Shown here in pieces: positions 19,701 to 29,316 of a stretch of 64,000 nt of DNA. The DNA comes from Marinobacter sediminicola (GTDB lineage Bacteria > Pseudomonadota > Gammaproteobacteria > Pseudomonadales > Oleiphilaceae). Within the stretch, counting starts at the first letter, position 1; the number at the start of each line of letters is the position of its first letter. Where the stretch lies: assembly GCF_031157525.1 (NCBI RefSeq), contig NZ_JAVIXR010000014.1:1-64000 (forward strand). Direction: 5' to 3'. The notes under the pieces are model-generated. The model was given only the letters and a program-made list of their open reading frames with translations, was not told where the DNA came from and did not search any database. A program made the translations under genes and the position numbers.

Positions 19701-19952
19701 AAAATCAGAATCAAACCCTGCACCGGGGTATGTTTTGGCCGGATTATAAACAGGATCAACCGGAACATTAACGGTAACTTCCGCATCCATACTTCCAGAG
19801 TTATCAAGAATGAAAAGAAGATTTGGGCGAATGCTGGTCGTATTCTGAGTATTAAAGAAAATCTCAGTATCATCCGCCAGTGAAGTTGTAGACCCAAATG
19901 ACAAAATGAAGCCACACAAGAATGTGGCTACTCTACTTACTTGTATTTTCAT
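16764..19952 (-). CDS. pilY1: Pilus tip adhesin/assembly protein PilY1
   Basis: Large secreted protein that sits at the pilus tip and is linked to adhesion, surface sensing and pilus extension in Pseudomonas. A signal peptide (1-26) is followed by a von Willebrand A-type region whose MIDAS motif DNSGS spans residues 50-54. The C-terminal beta-propeller (PilC/PilY1) domain contains an EF-hand-like calcium loop DIDGDGLAD near 790. Length is 1062 residues. The ATG overlaps the upstream gene by ATGA. The N-terminal part (about residues 120-175) is Asn/Tyr-rich, and the matching DNA (19430-19600) is notably A/T-rich compared with its neighbours. Confidence 0.94.
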   Translation of the reverse strand: MKIQVSRVATFLCGFILSFGSTTSLADDTEIFFNTQNTTSIRPNLLFILDNSGSMDAEVTVNVPVDPVYNPAKTYPGAGFDSDFVYYKQDNTWYTVRRSVIECADMLNRIDQVGELKSYRMAYYYNNKWNSFNKDNVNNSTTDCQADDDRSSINNWSKFTARNYFSANYRNWQATSGGTVKMTRMDVMKGVARHLADSTTGVNIGLMAFNTRGSADEGGHLLNPVENVATNAGAFKTAVNSLDHDTWTPLAETLFEAMRYYQGGKQFLDSHPIASQKNGYVSPISLECQSNNIILLTDGEPTRDTNHNATMISEIGKSCTGGSNSTRNCLPDIAGYMKNNDMSSAYAGDQTITTYTVGFEINDPLLADTATAGGGKYYQANDAQQLANAFDDIVRSVLDTSSTFVAPGVAVNTFNRLNHFDALYYSVFEPDTRPLWQGNLKRYRISSTGDIVDVNGNQAVDPATGFFKDGAQSWWAQAPDGKAVTAGGVRSKLPAVTNNRKVYTWANGKALTANDNLVTTANTAFITKTLLGDSAMSDAEQLALIRWIRGEDVLDENGDSNTTDARKFVADPLHSEPKLIVYGGTEANPDTAVFFGDNQGYLHAIDGETGESYFAFIPTELLKNQRIFMENSNAVASRIYGMDGSIVSWVKNPSGAVSAADGDHVYLYAGMRRGGRSYYALDVTSKAAPKALWHISGGSGQFAELGETWSTPVKSKINLDGTIKDVLFFAGGYDDNQDSVSTRTKDSVGRALYVVDAKTGARLWWAGPTSSGADLELSQMEYSIPASPKVLDIDGDGLADQVYVGDMGGQIWRFDLNNGEPANSLVHGGRIADFSGSGVADARRFYHTPDLAISRYWGKRYLTMMIGSGYHAHPLNKVINDRAYMLRIPELFGAPVDASGNVKYTTHTESDLLNITDNKIGQGTDAEKLAAEQNLSTKKGWMLHLENSGEKILSSSLVVDGVATFTTYEPAATLSACAPSTGRARLYSVSLRDGRPVRNYDSIGKDSELTKDDRSKDVPIPGIPPSPSLLRIKKNAFICVGTNCEPVADSNTFTQTFWREVE

Positions 19953-20329
19953 TTGTTACCACCCCCATCACGGATACCGAAGTAATTAATACGATTAACT
20001 TTCAAATCCGAGCGATCAAAGAACACAGTCCCTGGACTATTCCTATATTGCTCTACAGCAACTTCCACCGGCAACTCTTCTTCTCCTGCAACAAACTTGA
20101 TGCTGTCTTCAGGGGGCAAAGTCCTGAATTGGCAGTCCTCACATTCTTGGAATCGAACTTCCACTACTCCAGACGCCTTTGAATAAACAACTATAACTCT
20201 TGGAGACTCTACTGCTTCCTCTCCCAGGATGATCTCGCTGTATGCAAATGCTGAAGGCGCCTGTTGAGCTAAGGCAGCCTGTGCAACGAACGCACATAAT
20301 ATGATTAGTGCTTTGATCAGGTAACTCAT
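19949..20329 (-). CDS. Small secreted CxxC protein between pilX and pilY1, function unknown
   Basis: A 126-residue protein I cannot assign to a named family. A clear signal peptide (1-21, ending AALA before QQAP) precedes an acidic, beta-rich looking domain with one CEDC motif (Cys63, Cys66). It ends GIRDGGGNK, and its TGA overlaps the pilY1 ATG. Position inside the operon and coupling to pilY1 suggest a role in PilY1 folding, export or tip assembly. In Pseudomonas the small PilY2 lies after pilY1, not before, so this is not PilY2 by position. Confidence 0.75.
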   Translation of the reverse strand: MSYLIKALIILCAFVAQAALAQQAPSAFAYSEIILGEEAVESPRVIVVYSKASGVVEVRFQECEDCQFRTLPPEDSIKFVAGEEELPVEVAVEQYRNSPGTVFFDRSDLKVNRINYFGIRDGGGNK

Positions 20330-20365
20330 CAGCTCACCTCTGAATAATTTTCGATAAAAATACTT

Positions 20366-20896
20366 TTAGTAGAAAACAACGCTAACACCGCGGACAACCT
20401 GGCTTCTGGCACCTGTGCCGGTCACCGATGCGTCTCCGATGATCTCGAAACGTTGACGGAACGTTTCTATGTCTTCCCCAAATGAGTGCCCCTCTATTAA
20501 GGTAGCTTCACCTAGATACTGCAGTTCTACAGTCGCTACTTTATCCGCGCCAATACCGCTGTACGCCGAGGGAGTCATTGCCACGCGTATTCCCGCATCC
20601 AGGGCATCCAGAGCTAACTTCCAATCAGCGGAACTGGAATCCATGGTTTCCAGTTTTCGAAATAGATCCTGATTGGCAGCTTCAGCAGCAAAAAAAGCCT
20701 GCCGAGCATTTTGCGCGTTTGCCGACATGCGCTCCTGCAAAATAGATGTATTCATACTTGCCAAACCAATGACAGTTATGACCAATAGAATCACTAAGCT
20801 AATAATAAGTGCTGCTCCACCCTGACGCGCACCAGCAATGGCTGGGACCGAACAAGATAATGTGCCTGTTTTCACTTCGCTCTGCTTTAATTGCAT
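20366..20896 (-). CDS. pilX: Minor pilin PilX
   Basis: PilX-type prepilin of 176 residues. The N-terminal leader of about 26 residues ends at RQG, followed by GAALIISLVILLVITVIGL, and then an extracellular domain with the helix MNTSILQERMSANAQNARQAFFAAEA typical of PilX (quoted in part: QNARQAFFAAEA). As in other PilX proteins, Glu5 is not obvious. PilX helps bridge the tip minor pilins. It overlaps the end of pilW by 10 nt and is followed after 36 nt by the CxxC protein. Confidence 0.88.
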   Translation of the reverse strand: MQLKQSEVKTGTLSCSVPAIAGARQGGAALIISLVILLVITVIGLASMNTSILQERMSANAQNARQAFFAAEAANQDLFRKLETMDSSSADWKLALDALDAGIRVAMTPSAYSGIGADKVATVELQYLGEATLIEGHSFGEDIETFRQRFEIIGDASVTGTGARSQVVRGVSVVFY

Positions 20897-22161
20897 GGGT
20901 CACCATCTCCACCGTTATTGTTTGCAGTTTCCCACTCCCACTGGTTCGTCGTCCCGAATTGCTTGAATTCACCACAACGTCGGTTTCGTATATCCAGCGT
21001 GCTAACAAAAGCCTTCCGTAACCGCCGATCGGCAGCATGTACCTGTTGACCAGCACTCGGATTATTTGCAACAAATACGGTTCCCGGTAGCTCATACGCT
21101 TGGCTGTCATTCTGCTCCAGCACGTTACCTGAGGCGCTCACCAACATGCCAACACGAACAACCACGACATTTTTCCAATCAGCCGCACTAACTCCTGAGG
21201 CATCGACATATTGAATCGTGTTGCTGCTGGCATTTGTGCGCAAACCGTACTGAACTTTTAGTGCCTCTACACCTTCCACAAGCTCCTCACGCTGAAAGCT
21301 TGGTGTTGCGCTATTGGGGAAGTTATTTCTCGCCCGATAAAGTGCGCTAATACTGTTACCTTGATCATCGACTCGCCCGGTATCGGCAACGAAGAAAACG
21401 GTACTCTCAAGCGCGTATATCTCTGCATCTTCGTCACCTGCATAGGCTACAGACAGATCATTACTGGCATTAGCAGTCGCAGCATGCGCCAACGCCTTAT
21501 TTGCACCTGAAGGGTTGTTGGTCAGTCGAAACACATCAGCAAACTCGCAACTTGCAATCATTAGCAAAGAACCCGAACTGAATGCTGCACTTGCCCCAAA
21601 AAGCCCATCAGGATCGTCTACAGGTATTTGGCCACCTGTGTTTGTCATACCGACAGTCTTGATTGTGGCAGTGAGCGGCCTCGCCCTCTGCACCATCAAT
21701 ACATCACTTCCTGGCAAGGCATCGTCCTCAATAACTCCAATATTTTCGAAGTCTGTGCCTGCATCCCAGCTCGTTTGGGTTGCTGTCGTTACCTGCCACC
21801 CCATCAAACCGGAATTATAGAAATATACGCCATCCCCGGCGGATGCTGGCGTAAGGGAGGGTGGCGGATTATTAGCGACAACATTGAGCGGGACGGTATA
21901 GCTATCGGAGCAGCCCTGATAACCCGCCATTCGCACCTCTCGAGACATTATCTCCAACCCGATCCGCCCAGACTCCTGGACGCGGGCAAGCGACTCCCCC
22001 ACCCTTGTAGTCTTGGATGAGTCCATATACACAGTGAATATACCAAGTATAAGAGTCGCGCTTAGAGCAAGCGCTATCATCAACTCTACCAGCGAAAGGC
22101 CCGACTGGGGTTTGATCATATTGCTGCCCAAAGCGGCAGTATCGCACTTAGATTTACTCAT
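20887..22161 (-). CDS. pilW: Minor pilin PilW
   Basis: PilW prepilin of 424 residues. The leader ends PQSG, with cleavage before LSLVELMIALALSATLILG (Glu5 present), then a long pseudopilin domain. The C-terminal region has Cys pairs. PilW belongs to the initiation complex with PilV, PilX and FimU. Start and end overlap pilV and pilX by 4 and 10 nt, which indicates a translationally coupled operon. Confidence 0.9.
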   Translation of the reverse strand: MSKSKCDTAALGSNMIKPQSGLSLVELMIALALSATLILGIFTVYMDSSKTTRVGESLARVQESGRIGLEIMSREVRMAGYQGCSDSYTVPLNVVANNPPPSLTPASAGDGVYFYNSGLMGWQVTTATQTSWDAGTDFENIGVIEDDALPGSDVLMVQRARPLTATIKTVGMTNTGGQIPVDDPDGLFGASAAFSSGSLLMIASCEFADVFRLTNNPSGANKALAHAATANASNDLSVAYAGDEDAEIYALESTVFFVADTGRVDDQGNSISALYRARNNFPNSATPSFQREELVEGVEALKVQYGLRTNASSNTIQYVDASGVSAADWKNVVVVRVGMLVSASGNVLEQNDSQAYELPGTVFVANNPSAGQQVHAADRRLRKAFVSTLDIRNRRCGEFKQFGTTNQWEWETANNNGGDGDPCN

Positions 22162-22706
22162 AACGTAAACTCAACAACGGTCTGTTGATTTTCTGTCGAC
22201 ATGGAACCTTGGGTCTCATCCCAACGGTCCTCTCTCCACGTGATTGTTATTGTAAAAACATTGCCCGCGGCTGTGGTACCACCTGCCCCGGAAGCGCCGG
22301 CCCCGGATATTGCCCCTTCGCCGCCTGGCAGCATGGCCATATTGCCGTTGGCACCCTCTATCTGCTGTTTCCAGGCGAAAATATCTGCAGCAACTCTATC
22401 AGCGCCGGAGCATCCGCTTGCAATACAGCTAGGAGCCGTAAGGCTGGCAGTTGTCGTGGCGCCGTCATAACTTCCACTAATAGCTTCTGCGGTATTTGAT
22501 TTCATGCGGTCAGCCATATCATAAGCAAGGATCGTGGCTTGGGTGCGCAAAAAAGCACCTTGATTATTCTTTAGACTACCCACTGTGAGGCTAGCCATTC
22601 CCAACAGGCCAACCGCAAGAACCAATACAGTGACAAGAATCTCGATTAACGTCATACCAGCTTGTCTACTTGGGCGTCTTACCATTCCCAACATCTGCAA
22701 ACTCAT
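22158..22706 (-). CDS. pilV: Minor pilin PilV
   Basis: PilV prepilin of 182 residues with cleavage at RQAG/MTLIEILVTVLVLAVG. The C-terminal domain is Gly/Ala-rich with a Cys pair (SCIASGC). I take the ATG at 22706 (MSLQML), which has GGGAG upstream; a TTG five codons earlier is less likely. It overlaps pilW by four bases (ATGA). Confidence 0.88.
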   Translation of the reverse strand: MSLQMLGMVRRPSRQAGMTLIEILVTVLVLAVGLLGMASLTVGSLKNNQGAFLRTQATILAYDMADRMKSNTAEAISGSYDGATTTASLTAPSCIASGCSGADRVAADIFAWKQQIEGANGNMAMLPGGEGAISGAGASGAGGTTAAGNVFTITITWREDRWDETQGSMSTENQQTVVEFTL

Positions 22707-22728
22707 AGTTCTCTCTCCCAACCATTAA

Positions 22729-23310
22729 TCAACATTGAAAATCGATGTTGTTATGATCTTCACGATTTCCGTTGCTATCTCGCGCAGCCGCCCGCGCTTG
22801 GCCGGACACTGATAAAACGACACCTCTAGCTTCACTCGCACCAAAGGCGTCACATAATTTGAACGTTATTTGATTTCCTCCCGCTGGCGCTCCATTTCGA
22901 ATCAGCGATACAGTGGTTGTATTGAAGTCGCTGCTGGCGCCAGTTTTCACATTAAGACTTATCCCGGCAGACAGCTCGCCTGCTACTTTCAACACCGTAT
23001 CTGCGACATCAACGCTTCCATTCCCGTTGAGATCCCGGGCAACCAGCCAACCGGTACTCCAGTCAGTCTGCCCAGTACAACTTGTGCCATTATTTGACGA
23101 GCATAGTAGGACAGACTGAGCAGGTGACTTGGCGGACTCACTTCGCGCGTAGCCAACCAATCCTTGAAGCTCGTTGTAGGCTGCGGTTGTACGACTTCGG
23201 GTGACCATATCGCTCATTGCTGGCACCGCGATCATCGCGACAATTGCTATCACCACGAGAGTCACCATCAGCTCGATCAATGTAAAACCACTGTTTTCCC
23301 GGAGATGCAT
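22729..23310 (-). CDS. fimU: Minor pilin FimU (GspH/FimT family)
   Basis: First gene of the minor pilin operon; 193 residues. Short leader MHLRENSG, cleavage before FTLIELMVTLVVIAIVAM, then a GspH-type domain with Cys pairs (LLCSSNNGTSC and FKLC). In Pseudomonas FimU links the minor pilin tip complex to the major pilin. The name follows its position at the head of fimU-pilV-pilW-pilX-pilY1-pilE. The 100-nt upstream gap has only a weak promoter-like match, so activation by a regulator such as AlgR or PilR is possible but not shown. Confidence 0.86.
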   Translation of the reverse strand: MHLRENSGFTLIELMVTLVVIAIVAMIAVPAMSDMVTRSRTTAAYNELQGLVGYARSESAKSPAQSVLLCSSNNGTSCTGQTDWSTGWLVARDLNGNGSVDVADTVLKVAGELSAGISLNVKTGASSDFNTTTVSLIRNGAPAGGNQITFKLCDAFGASEARGVVLSVSGQARAAARDSNGNREDHNNIDFQC

Positions 23311-23410
23311 AAAACTAGAACCTCTGTTTGTTTCAGTTTCAGATTACAAAACTCTAATGTAAATCACTACAATGGAACGACAAGCGGGCAATAATCAGGT
23401 ACAAGCGGCA

Positions 23411-23458
23411 CCCCAACAAAAAAAAGCGTGACTGAAATCACGCTTTTTTTTGTTGGGG
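23411..23458. terminator. Long bidirectional terminator
   Basis: Perfect 21-bp inverted repeat, arms 23411-23431 and 23438-23458, loop CTGAAA. The GC core GCGTGA/TCACGC is flanked by eight A and eight T, then CCCCAAC/GTTGGGG outside. The T-tract in each direction makes a strong intrinsic terminator. It lies between fimU and the ispH stop, all minus strand, so its job is to end the ispH operon transcript before the pilus operon. Confidence 0.85.
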
Positions 23459-23499
23459 GCAACCACAAACCCCTCTAATCTGATCGCTACCTCAGATCG

Positions 23500-24453
23500 C
23501 TAATGAACCTCAACCACATCAATCCGCAACTCCTTAGGCATAGAGAAAACAATATTCTCCTCCCGCCCCGCAATCTCCTCAGGCACATCTCCACCAAGAT
23601 CCCGCAAGCGGGCAATCACATCGTTTACCAACACTTCCGGGGCGGAAGCGCCAGCAGTTACGCCAATGGACTTCTTACCTTCAAGCCATTGCGGATCAAT
23701 CTGGGAGGCTTCGTCGATTAAATAAGCGGGGGTGCCCATTCGTTCCGCCAGCTCACGCAGGCGGTTGGAGTTGGAACTGTTGGGAGAGCCAACCACCAAC
23801 ATCAAGTCGCAGTCGCCGGCCAATTGCTTTACCGCGTCTTGGCGGTTCTGGGTGGCGTAGCAGATGTCGTCTTTGCGCGGACCTTCGATTAGCGGGAACC
23901 TTTCACGCAAGGCGTCGATCACGCGGGCCGTGTCGTCCATCGAAAGCGTGGTTTGGGTGACGTAGGATACGTGCGCCGGATCTTTTACTTCCAACGTCGA
24001 TACGTCTTCTTCGTTCTCTACCAAGTAGATATCACCGCCGGTACTGTGATCGTACTGGCCCATGGTGCCTTCCACTTCCGGGTGGCCGTGGTGGCCGATA
24101 AGTACGCACTCGCGTCCGTCGCGGCTGTAGCGCATAACTTCCATGTGCACCTTGGTGACCAGTGGACAGGTGGCATCGAATACCTTGAGTCCACGGCGGG
24201 CGGCTTCGTTTTGCACCGCTTGAGATACGCCGTGGGCGCTGAAGATAACGAGCTTGTCGTCTGGCACTTCGTGCAGTTCGTCTACAAAAATGGCGCCGCG
24301 ATTACGCAGGTTGTCGACCACAAACTTATTGTGAACTACCTCGTGGCGCACGTAGATGGGCGCACCGAATACATCCAACGCGCGATTTACGATTTCGATG
24401 GCGCGATCTACGCCTGCACAAAAGCCACGGGGGTTTGCCAATCTTATCTGCAT
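23500..24453 (-). CDS. ispH: 4-hydroxy-3-methylbut-2-enyl diphosphate reductase
   Basis: Iron-sulfur enzyme that makes IPP and DMAPP in the last step of the MEP isoprenoid pathway. The three cluster Cys occur in [10 protein letters not shown] (Cys12), [11 protein letters not shown] and the C-terminal segment around residue 196 (DDICYAT). Substrate-site motifs include [14 protein letters not shown] and [10 protein letters not shown]. Length is 317 residues. It lies 2 nt after fkpB in a conserved ileS-lspA-fkpB-ispH run. Confidence 0.97.
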   Translation of the reverse strand: MQIRLANPRGFCAGVDRAIEIVNRALDVFGAPIYVRHEVVHNKFVVDNLRNRGAIFVDELHEVPDDKLVIFSAHGVSQAVQNEAARRGLKVFDATCPLVTKVHMEVMRYSRDGRECVLIGHHGHPEVEGTMGQYDHSTGGDIYLVENEEDVSTLEVKDPAHVSYVTQTTLSMDDTARVIDALRERFPLIEGPRKDDICYATQNRQDAVKQLAGDCDLMLVVGSPNSSNSNRLRELAERMGTPAYLIDEASQIDPQWLEGKKSIGVTAGASAPEVLVNDVIARLRDLGGDVPEEIAGREENIVFSMPKELRIDVVEVH

Positions 24454-24455
24454 AG

Positions 24456-24908
24456 TCAGTGCGTCTTTCCTGCCGGTTCTACGTCAATTACTTCTACATC
24501 GAAGGTCAGTGTACGCCCTGACAGCGGGTGATTGAAATCCACCTCCACTTCGTCGCCTTCCACACGGCTGACAACACCAGGCAGTTCTTGCTGACGTGCA
24601 TCGGCAAAGGAGATCATCACGCCCGACTCCAGCACCATATCTGCGCTGAACTCGTGTCGCTTGAAGGTTTGAACGTTGTTCGGATTGCGCTGACCAAATG
24701 CCTTTTCTGGTGGCACCTGGTAGCTGGCCTTGTCACCGGCCTTCATGCCGAGCAAATAGGCTTCAAAGTTTTCAGGCAGATTTTCGTCGCCGATTTCCAG
24801 CATTGCCGCGTCTTTATCAAAGGTTGAGTCAATCACCTCGCCGCTCTCGAACTTGAGGGCGAAATGCAGGGTTACTCGTGTTCCCTTGTCTATGGGCAAA
24901 TCTTTCAT
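24456..24908 (-). CDS. fkpB: FKBP-type peptidyl-prolyl isomerase (SlpA/FkpB)
   Basis: SlyD-like FKBP of 150 residues. It has an FKBP core ([21 protein letters not shown]) with an inserted IF domain ([19 protein letters not shown]). It lacks SlyD's His-rich tail, which fits FkpB. It acts as a folding helper in the cytoplasm. The lspA-fkpB-ispH neighbourhood is the standard one. Confidence 0.92.
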   Translation of the reverse strand: MKDLPIDKGTRVTLHFALKFESGEVIDSTFDKDAAMLEIGDENLPENFEAYLLGMKAGDKASYQVPPEKAFGQRNPNNVQTFKRHEFSADMVLESGVMISFADARQQELPGVVSRVEGDEVEVDFNHPLSGRTLTFDVEVIDVEPAGKTH

Positions 24909-24913
24909 GGGCT

Positions 24914-25438
24914 TTATTCACTCCCGTTCGCAGCTTCGCCAGACTCAGCAGGTTTGCGAAACATATCAAGAATCATCATGGCAGCACCTAGTGTAATGGC
25001 GATGTCGGCCAGATTAAATGCGGGAAAGTGCCAGTCCTGCCAGTAAAAATGCAGGAAATCGACAACGTAACCGTGCACAACCCGGTCATATACATTACCA
25101 AGAGCACCCCCAAGAATCAGCACTATAGCAACGGCCATCCAGGTTTCATGGCGCTGCAGGTTTCTCAACCAACCTACCAACACCACACTGACAACCAGCG
25201 CCAGAGTCACAAAGAACCAGCGCTGCCAGCCAGCGGCACCTGCGAGAAAGCTGAACGCCGCTCCGGTGTTGTGCAGCAACGTCAGGTTGAACATGGGAAC
25301 AACCGGTACCGGGTTGCCATAAGTCAGCATGGCCGTGGCCATGGCCTTGGTGCCGAGATCTAGAGCGATCACCAACACTGCTAGCCAGAGCCACTTGAGC
25401 TTTGTTCCGGTCACCTGCTCGCTCATTGCGGCATCCAT
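24914..25438 (-). CDS. lspA: Lipoprotein signal peptidase (signal peptidase II)
   Basis: Inner-membrane aspartyl protease that removes signal peptides from prolipoproteins. Four hydrophobic segments are visible, with catalytic Asp in GNVYDRVVHG and FNLADIAI. Length is 174 residues from the ATG at 25438, which overlaps the ileS stop as TGATG. A TTG one codon earlier is not needed, and an internal ATG (MSEQVTG) is another option. BamD and the DUF2057-like protein in this window would be substrates. Confidence 0.95.
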   Translation of the reverse strand: MDAAMSEQVTGTKLKWLWLAVLVIALDLGTKAMATAMLTYGNPVPVVPMFNLTLLHNTGAAFSFLAGAAGWQRWFFVTLALVVSVVLVGWLRNLQRHETWMAVAIVLILGGALGNVYDRVVHGYVVDFLHFYWQDWHFPAFNLADIAITLGAAMMILDMFRKPAESGEAANGSE

Positions 25439-28257
25439 CAAGCAAACGAGCGGGTTTCGCCCGTTCCTTCCACGTTAGTAATGCAGCGGCCACACAGGTC
25501 TTTATGCTCGGCATGGGCGCCCACATCTTCCCGGTGATGCCAGCAACGCTCACACTTGGCATGGGAAGCCGGAGTTACCTTTACGCGAAGGCCTTCGTAG
25601 CTGGTCATTTCAGCATTGTCTGCTTCAGACACTGGCTTAACGGTGGCTTCGGAGGTAATCAGCACAAAGCGCAGCTCGTCACCCAAGAATTCAAGGTCGG
25701 CTGCCAGATCACCCTCGCAATAAAGTGTGACTTCAGCGCTCAAGGATCCTTTGATTTCGCCTCGGGCTCGCGCTTCTTCCATGCGCTTGTTTACGGCTTC
25801 CTTCACTCCGTAAATCCTGCGCCAGTAGTCGCGGCCCAGTTCGGCGTCTTCCGGCAATGCCGTGAGGCCTTCATACCAGGTTTCGTAGAACACGGTATCC
25901 CCGCGCTCGCCCGGCAGGTGCTGCCATATTTCATCTGCAGTGAAGCTCAAGATAGGCGCAATCCAGCGCACCAGCGCTTCAGCAACGTGATACAGCGCCG
26001 TCTGGCAGGAGCGCCGGGCCAAGCTGTCTGCCTGAGTGGTGTACTGGCGATCTTTAATGATATCCAGATAAAACCCACCCAATGTGGCTTCACAGAAGCT
26101 GTACACCTTCTGGTAGATCCGCAGGAAGGCGTAGTTCTGGTAGTCCTCATGCAGTTCGTTCTGCAGTTGCAGGGCCCGATCCACCATCCAGCGATCCAGA
26201 GCAATCATATCTTCCGGCGCAACCATGTGCTGTTTGGGATCAAAGCCGGTGAGGTTGCTCAGCAGGAAGCGTGACGTGTTGCGAATACGGCGATATCCAT
26301 CTGCAGTCTGACGCAGGATATCCTTGGAAACCGTCATTTCGCCGCTGTAGTCGGTTGCTGAAACCCACAAGCGCAGGATGTCGGCACCCAACTCGTTCAT
26401 GACTTCCTGAGGTGCGATCACGTTGCCCATTGACTTGGACATCTTCAGGCCTTTGCCATCCACCGTAAAACCGTGGGTCAGCACCTGCTTATAGGGCGCA
26501 ACACCATTCATGGCGATGGAGGTCTTCAATGATGACTGGAACCATCCGCGGTGCTGATCGGAACCTTCCAGATACATATCGGCCGGGAACTGGCCCAGCT
26601 CGGGGCGCACGCGCAGAACGGAATCATGAGTCACACCTGAATCGAACCACACATCCAGCGTGTCCGTCACTTTCTCGTAGTTATCCGCCTCATCACCCAG
26701 CAGATCGCGGGCATCGATCTCATACCAGGCATCAATGCCGTCGGTTTCGATAGCCTGAGCTACTTTTTCGATCAGGTTTTGGGTGTCCGGGTGCAGCTCC
26801 TGTGTTTCCTTATGGATAAACAGGGTGATCGGTACGCCCCAGGTGCGTTGACGCGAGATACACCAGTCAGGAGATTGCTGGAACATTCCCTCAATACGGT
26901 TTTGCCCCCAGGCCGGCACCCAGCGCACGCCCTTGATGGCTTCCAGTGCATCTGCGCGGAGGTTTTCTTTCTCCATACTGATAAACCACTGGGGTGTAGC
27001 ACGGTAGATCAGTGGTGTTTTGGTGCGCCAGCAGTGGGGGAAGCTGTGACGGAACTTTTCCTTCCGCACCAACTTGCCTTCACGCGCAAGCGCGTCGCAG
27101 ACGGGCTCGTCGGCCTTATAAACGTGGATCCCTGCAAACTCGCCGGTAGCACTGGTGTAGGTGCCGTCGGCCTGAACCATGCTCAGTGTGCCGATGCCAT
27201 AGGTTTTGCCAACCACGAAGTCTTCCATGCCGTGATCAGGTGCCGTATGAACGGCCCCGGTACCGGCCTCGATCGAGACGTGGTCACCCAGAATCGCAGG
27301 CACTTGCTTATCGTAGATCGGGTGATGCAGAGCCAAGTGCTCAAGGTTCGTACCGAGGCAGTGGCCCAACACTTCGTATTTTTCGATTTCCCAGCGTGCC
27401 ATGATGCCTTCGACCATGGCGGAAGCCAGAATCATCCGCTCGGGGCCGTTGCCTGCGTCAACCTGCACCAGTGCATAGTCCAGATCTGCATTGAGAGACA
27501 CTGCCTGGTTAGCCGGGATGGTCCAGGGTGTGGTGGTCCAGATCACCACGGACACATCACCTTCGCCTTTGTCCGTTCCAAACAGCGACAGAGCTTTGGC
27601 CTGGTCGATGGCGGTAAAGCGCACATCAATCTGGGTTGAGGTTTTGTCCTGGTACTCCACTTCCGCCTCTGCGAGCGCGGACTGACCCACCACACTCCAG
27701 TAAACCGGCTTGAAGCCTCGAACCACATGCCCCTTGGCGACGATTTTGCCCAGCGCACGCACAATGCCCGCTTCTACTTTCGGATCCATAGTGAGGTAGG
27801 GCTTATCCCACTCACCCATGATGCCGAGGCGGATAAAGTCGGCTTTCTGGCCGGCAATCTGCTTGGTGGCGTAATCACGGCAAGCTTGGCGGAAGGTTTT
27901 GTAATCCACCTTAACGCCGGCCTTCCCGATTTCCTGCTCAACCTTGTGCTCAATCGGTAGCCCGTGGCAATCCCAGCCCGGCACGTAGGGCGCATCAAAG
28001 CCCATGAAGCCGCGGGATTTGACGATCATATCTTTCAGAATTTTATTGACCGCGTGACCAATGTGAATGCTGCCGTTGGCGTAGGGAGGGCCATCGTGAA
28101 GGATGAACTTCTCACGCCCGTCGCGCTGTTTGCGCAGGTTGGCGTATACGTTCAGATCCTGCCAACGCTTGAGCATTTCAGGCTCGCGATTGGCCAGGTT
28201 ACCGCGCATGGGAAACGCAGTTTCCGGCAGATTCAGAGTGTGCTTATAGTCGCTCAT
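25438..28257 (-). CDS. ileS: Isoleucyl-tRNA synthetase
   Basis: Class I synthetase that charges tRNA-Ile, with an editing domain that clears Val-tRNA-Ile. HIGH motif in [16 protein letters not shown] near residue 60, KMSKS in [10 protein letters not shown] near 600, and C-terminal zinc site [10 protein letters not shown] with CGRC. The 939-residue length is typical of the bacterial form. It overlaps ribF by 14 nt and lspA by one base, so ribF-ileS-lspA-fkpB-ispH is one transcript. Confidence 0.98.
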   Translation of the reverse strand: MSDYKHTLNLPETAFPMRGNLANREPEMLKRWQDLNVYANLRKQRDGREKFILHDGPPYANGSIHIGHAVNKILKDMIVKSRGFMGFDAPYVPGWDCHGLPIEHKVEQEIGKAGVKVDYKTFRQACRDYATKQIAGQKADFIRLGIMGEWDKPYLTMDPKVEAGIVRALGKIVAKGHVVRGFKPVYWSVVGQSALAEAEVEYQDKTSTQIDVRFTAIDQAKALSLFGTDKGEGDVSVVIWTTTPWTIPANQAVSLNADLDYALVQVDAGNGPERMILASAMVEGIMARWEIEKYEVLGHCLGTNLEHLALHHPIYDKQVPAILGDHVSIEAGTGAVHTAPDHGMEDFVVGKTYGIGTLSMVQADGTYTSATGEFAGIHVYKADEPVCDALAREGKLVRKEKFRHSFPHCWRTKTPLIYRATPQWFISMEKENLRADALEAIKGVRWVPAWGQNRIEGMFQQSPDWCISRQRTWGVPITLFIHKETQELHPDTQNLIEKVAQAIETDGIDAWYEIDARDLLGDEADNYEKVTDTLDVWFDSGVTHDSVLRVRPELGQFPADMYLEGSDQHRGWFQSSLKTSIAMNGVAPYKQVLTHGFTVDGKGLKMSKSMGNVIAPQEVMNELGADILRLWVSATDYSGEMTVSKDILRQTADGYRRIRNTSRFLLSNLTGFDPKQHMVAPEDMIALDRWMVDRALQLQNELHEDYQNYAFLRIYQKVYSFCEATLGGFYLDIIKDRQYTTQADSLARRSCQTALYHVAEALVRWIAPILSFTADEIWQHLPGERGDTVFYETWYEGLTALPEDAELGRDYWRRIYGVKEAVNKRMEEARARGEIKGSLSAEVTLYCEGDLAADLEFLGDELRFVLITSEATVKPVSEADNAEMTSYEGLRVKVTPASHAKCERCWHHREDVGAHAEHKDLCGRCITNVEGTGETRSFA

Positions 28258-29233
28258 GGTTTGTGTGCGTACTCTTCAGGTCAGTTGGTTTGGCCAGCCA
28301 CGCTCTGGCAGCGTCGAAATCTCTGGCAATCTGCGCTTTGAGCGCATCTATCGAATCAAATTTTTCTTCATCCCGCAGTCCATGGCGGAAAACAACATCA
28401 ATTCGCTGGCCGTAAAGTGTGCCAGTAAAGTCAAACAGGTGCACTTCCAGTGCCGGTTGCTTGCCATCCACTGTTGGACGCAGGCCGATGTTGGCAACGC
28501 CGTCCTGCTTCGCTCCGTTTCCAAGCGTAACGCCAACCACATACACACCGTGCAACGCAGGCATCTGGTGGAGCAGGATGTTTGCCGTGGGCGAACCAAT
28601 TTGCCTGCCCAATTGCCGCCCGTAAACCACCCTGCCCTGAATATGGTAAGGGCGGCCTAGCAAAGCCTCGGCTTTTCCCAGCTGGTTTTCCAGTAGCAGG
28701 TTACGGATTCGGGTGCTGCTTATGCGTTCGCCGGCAACGGTTACAGTGCGGGTGTTCTCCACTGAAAATCCGGCAGTTTTACCCACCTTCTCCAGAAGTG
28801 CGAAATCCCCCGCCCTGTCACAACCAAAGCGGAAGTCATCGCCGACAACAAGGTGGCGTACCGCGAGGCCAGCAATAAGCACGTCGTCGATAAAGCCCAT
28901 GCCGGAATAGCTGCGAAAGGTTCCATCAAACTTCAGGCAAAGCACGATATCTATGCCAGCTGCACGCAAGGCTTCAAATTTTTGCCGAAACCCCATTAAC
29001 CGGGGGGGCGCCTTCATTCCCTGGAAGAACTCTCTAGGCTGCGGCTCAAATACCATCACGACCGAAGGCAGGCTCAAGTCTTTCGCCTTGTTTTTCACCT
29101 GATCGATAATGGTTTGATGGCCCAGATGAACACCATCAAAGTTGCCAATTGTGGCAACACAGCCTTGTGCCAGCGGGGAATCCGCTTGCCTTGAAAGCAT
29201 TTTCAGGTTGGTCAGGCCCCGGATCAGACGCAT
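28244..29233 (-). CDS. ribF: Bifunctional riboflavin kinase / FAD synthetase
   Basis: Converts riboflavin to FMN and then FAD. The N-terminal nucleotidyltransferase domain shows [11 protein letters not shown]; the C-terminal flavokinase domain shows GSPTANI and EVHLFDF. I chose the ATG at 29233 (MRLIRGLTN), the usual family start, with AAGG 10 nt upstream, giving 329 residues. A start 14 codons earlier is less likely. It follows murJ and heads the ribF-ileS operon. Confidence 0.95.
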   Translation of the reverse strand: MRLIRGLTNLKMLSRQADSPLAQGCVATIGNFDGVHLGHQTIIDQVKNKAKDLSLPSVVMVFEPQPREFFQGMKAPPRLMGFRQKFEALRAAGIDIVLCLKFDGTFRSYSGMGFIDDVLIAGLAVRHLVVGDDFRFGCDRAGDFALLEKVGKTAGFSVENTRTVTVAGERISSTRIRNLLLENQLGKAEALLGRPYHIQGRVVYGRQLGRQIGSPTANILLHQMPALHGVYVVGVTLGNGAKQDGVANIGLRPTVDGKQPALEVHLFDFTGTLYGQRIDVVFRHGLRDEEKFDSIDALKAQIARDFDAARAWLAKPTDLKSTHTNHERL

Positions 29234-29316
29234 GCAATGCGAACCTTCATTTGCCAAGTGGCTTTCCGCGCTCAATCAATGCACAAAGCGCTGGTGAGAA
29301 AACGCGCGATTATACC

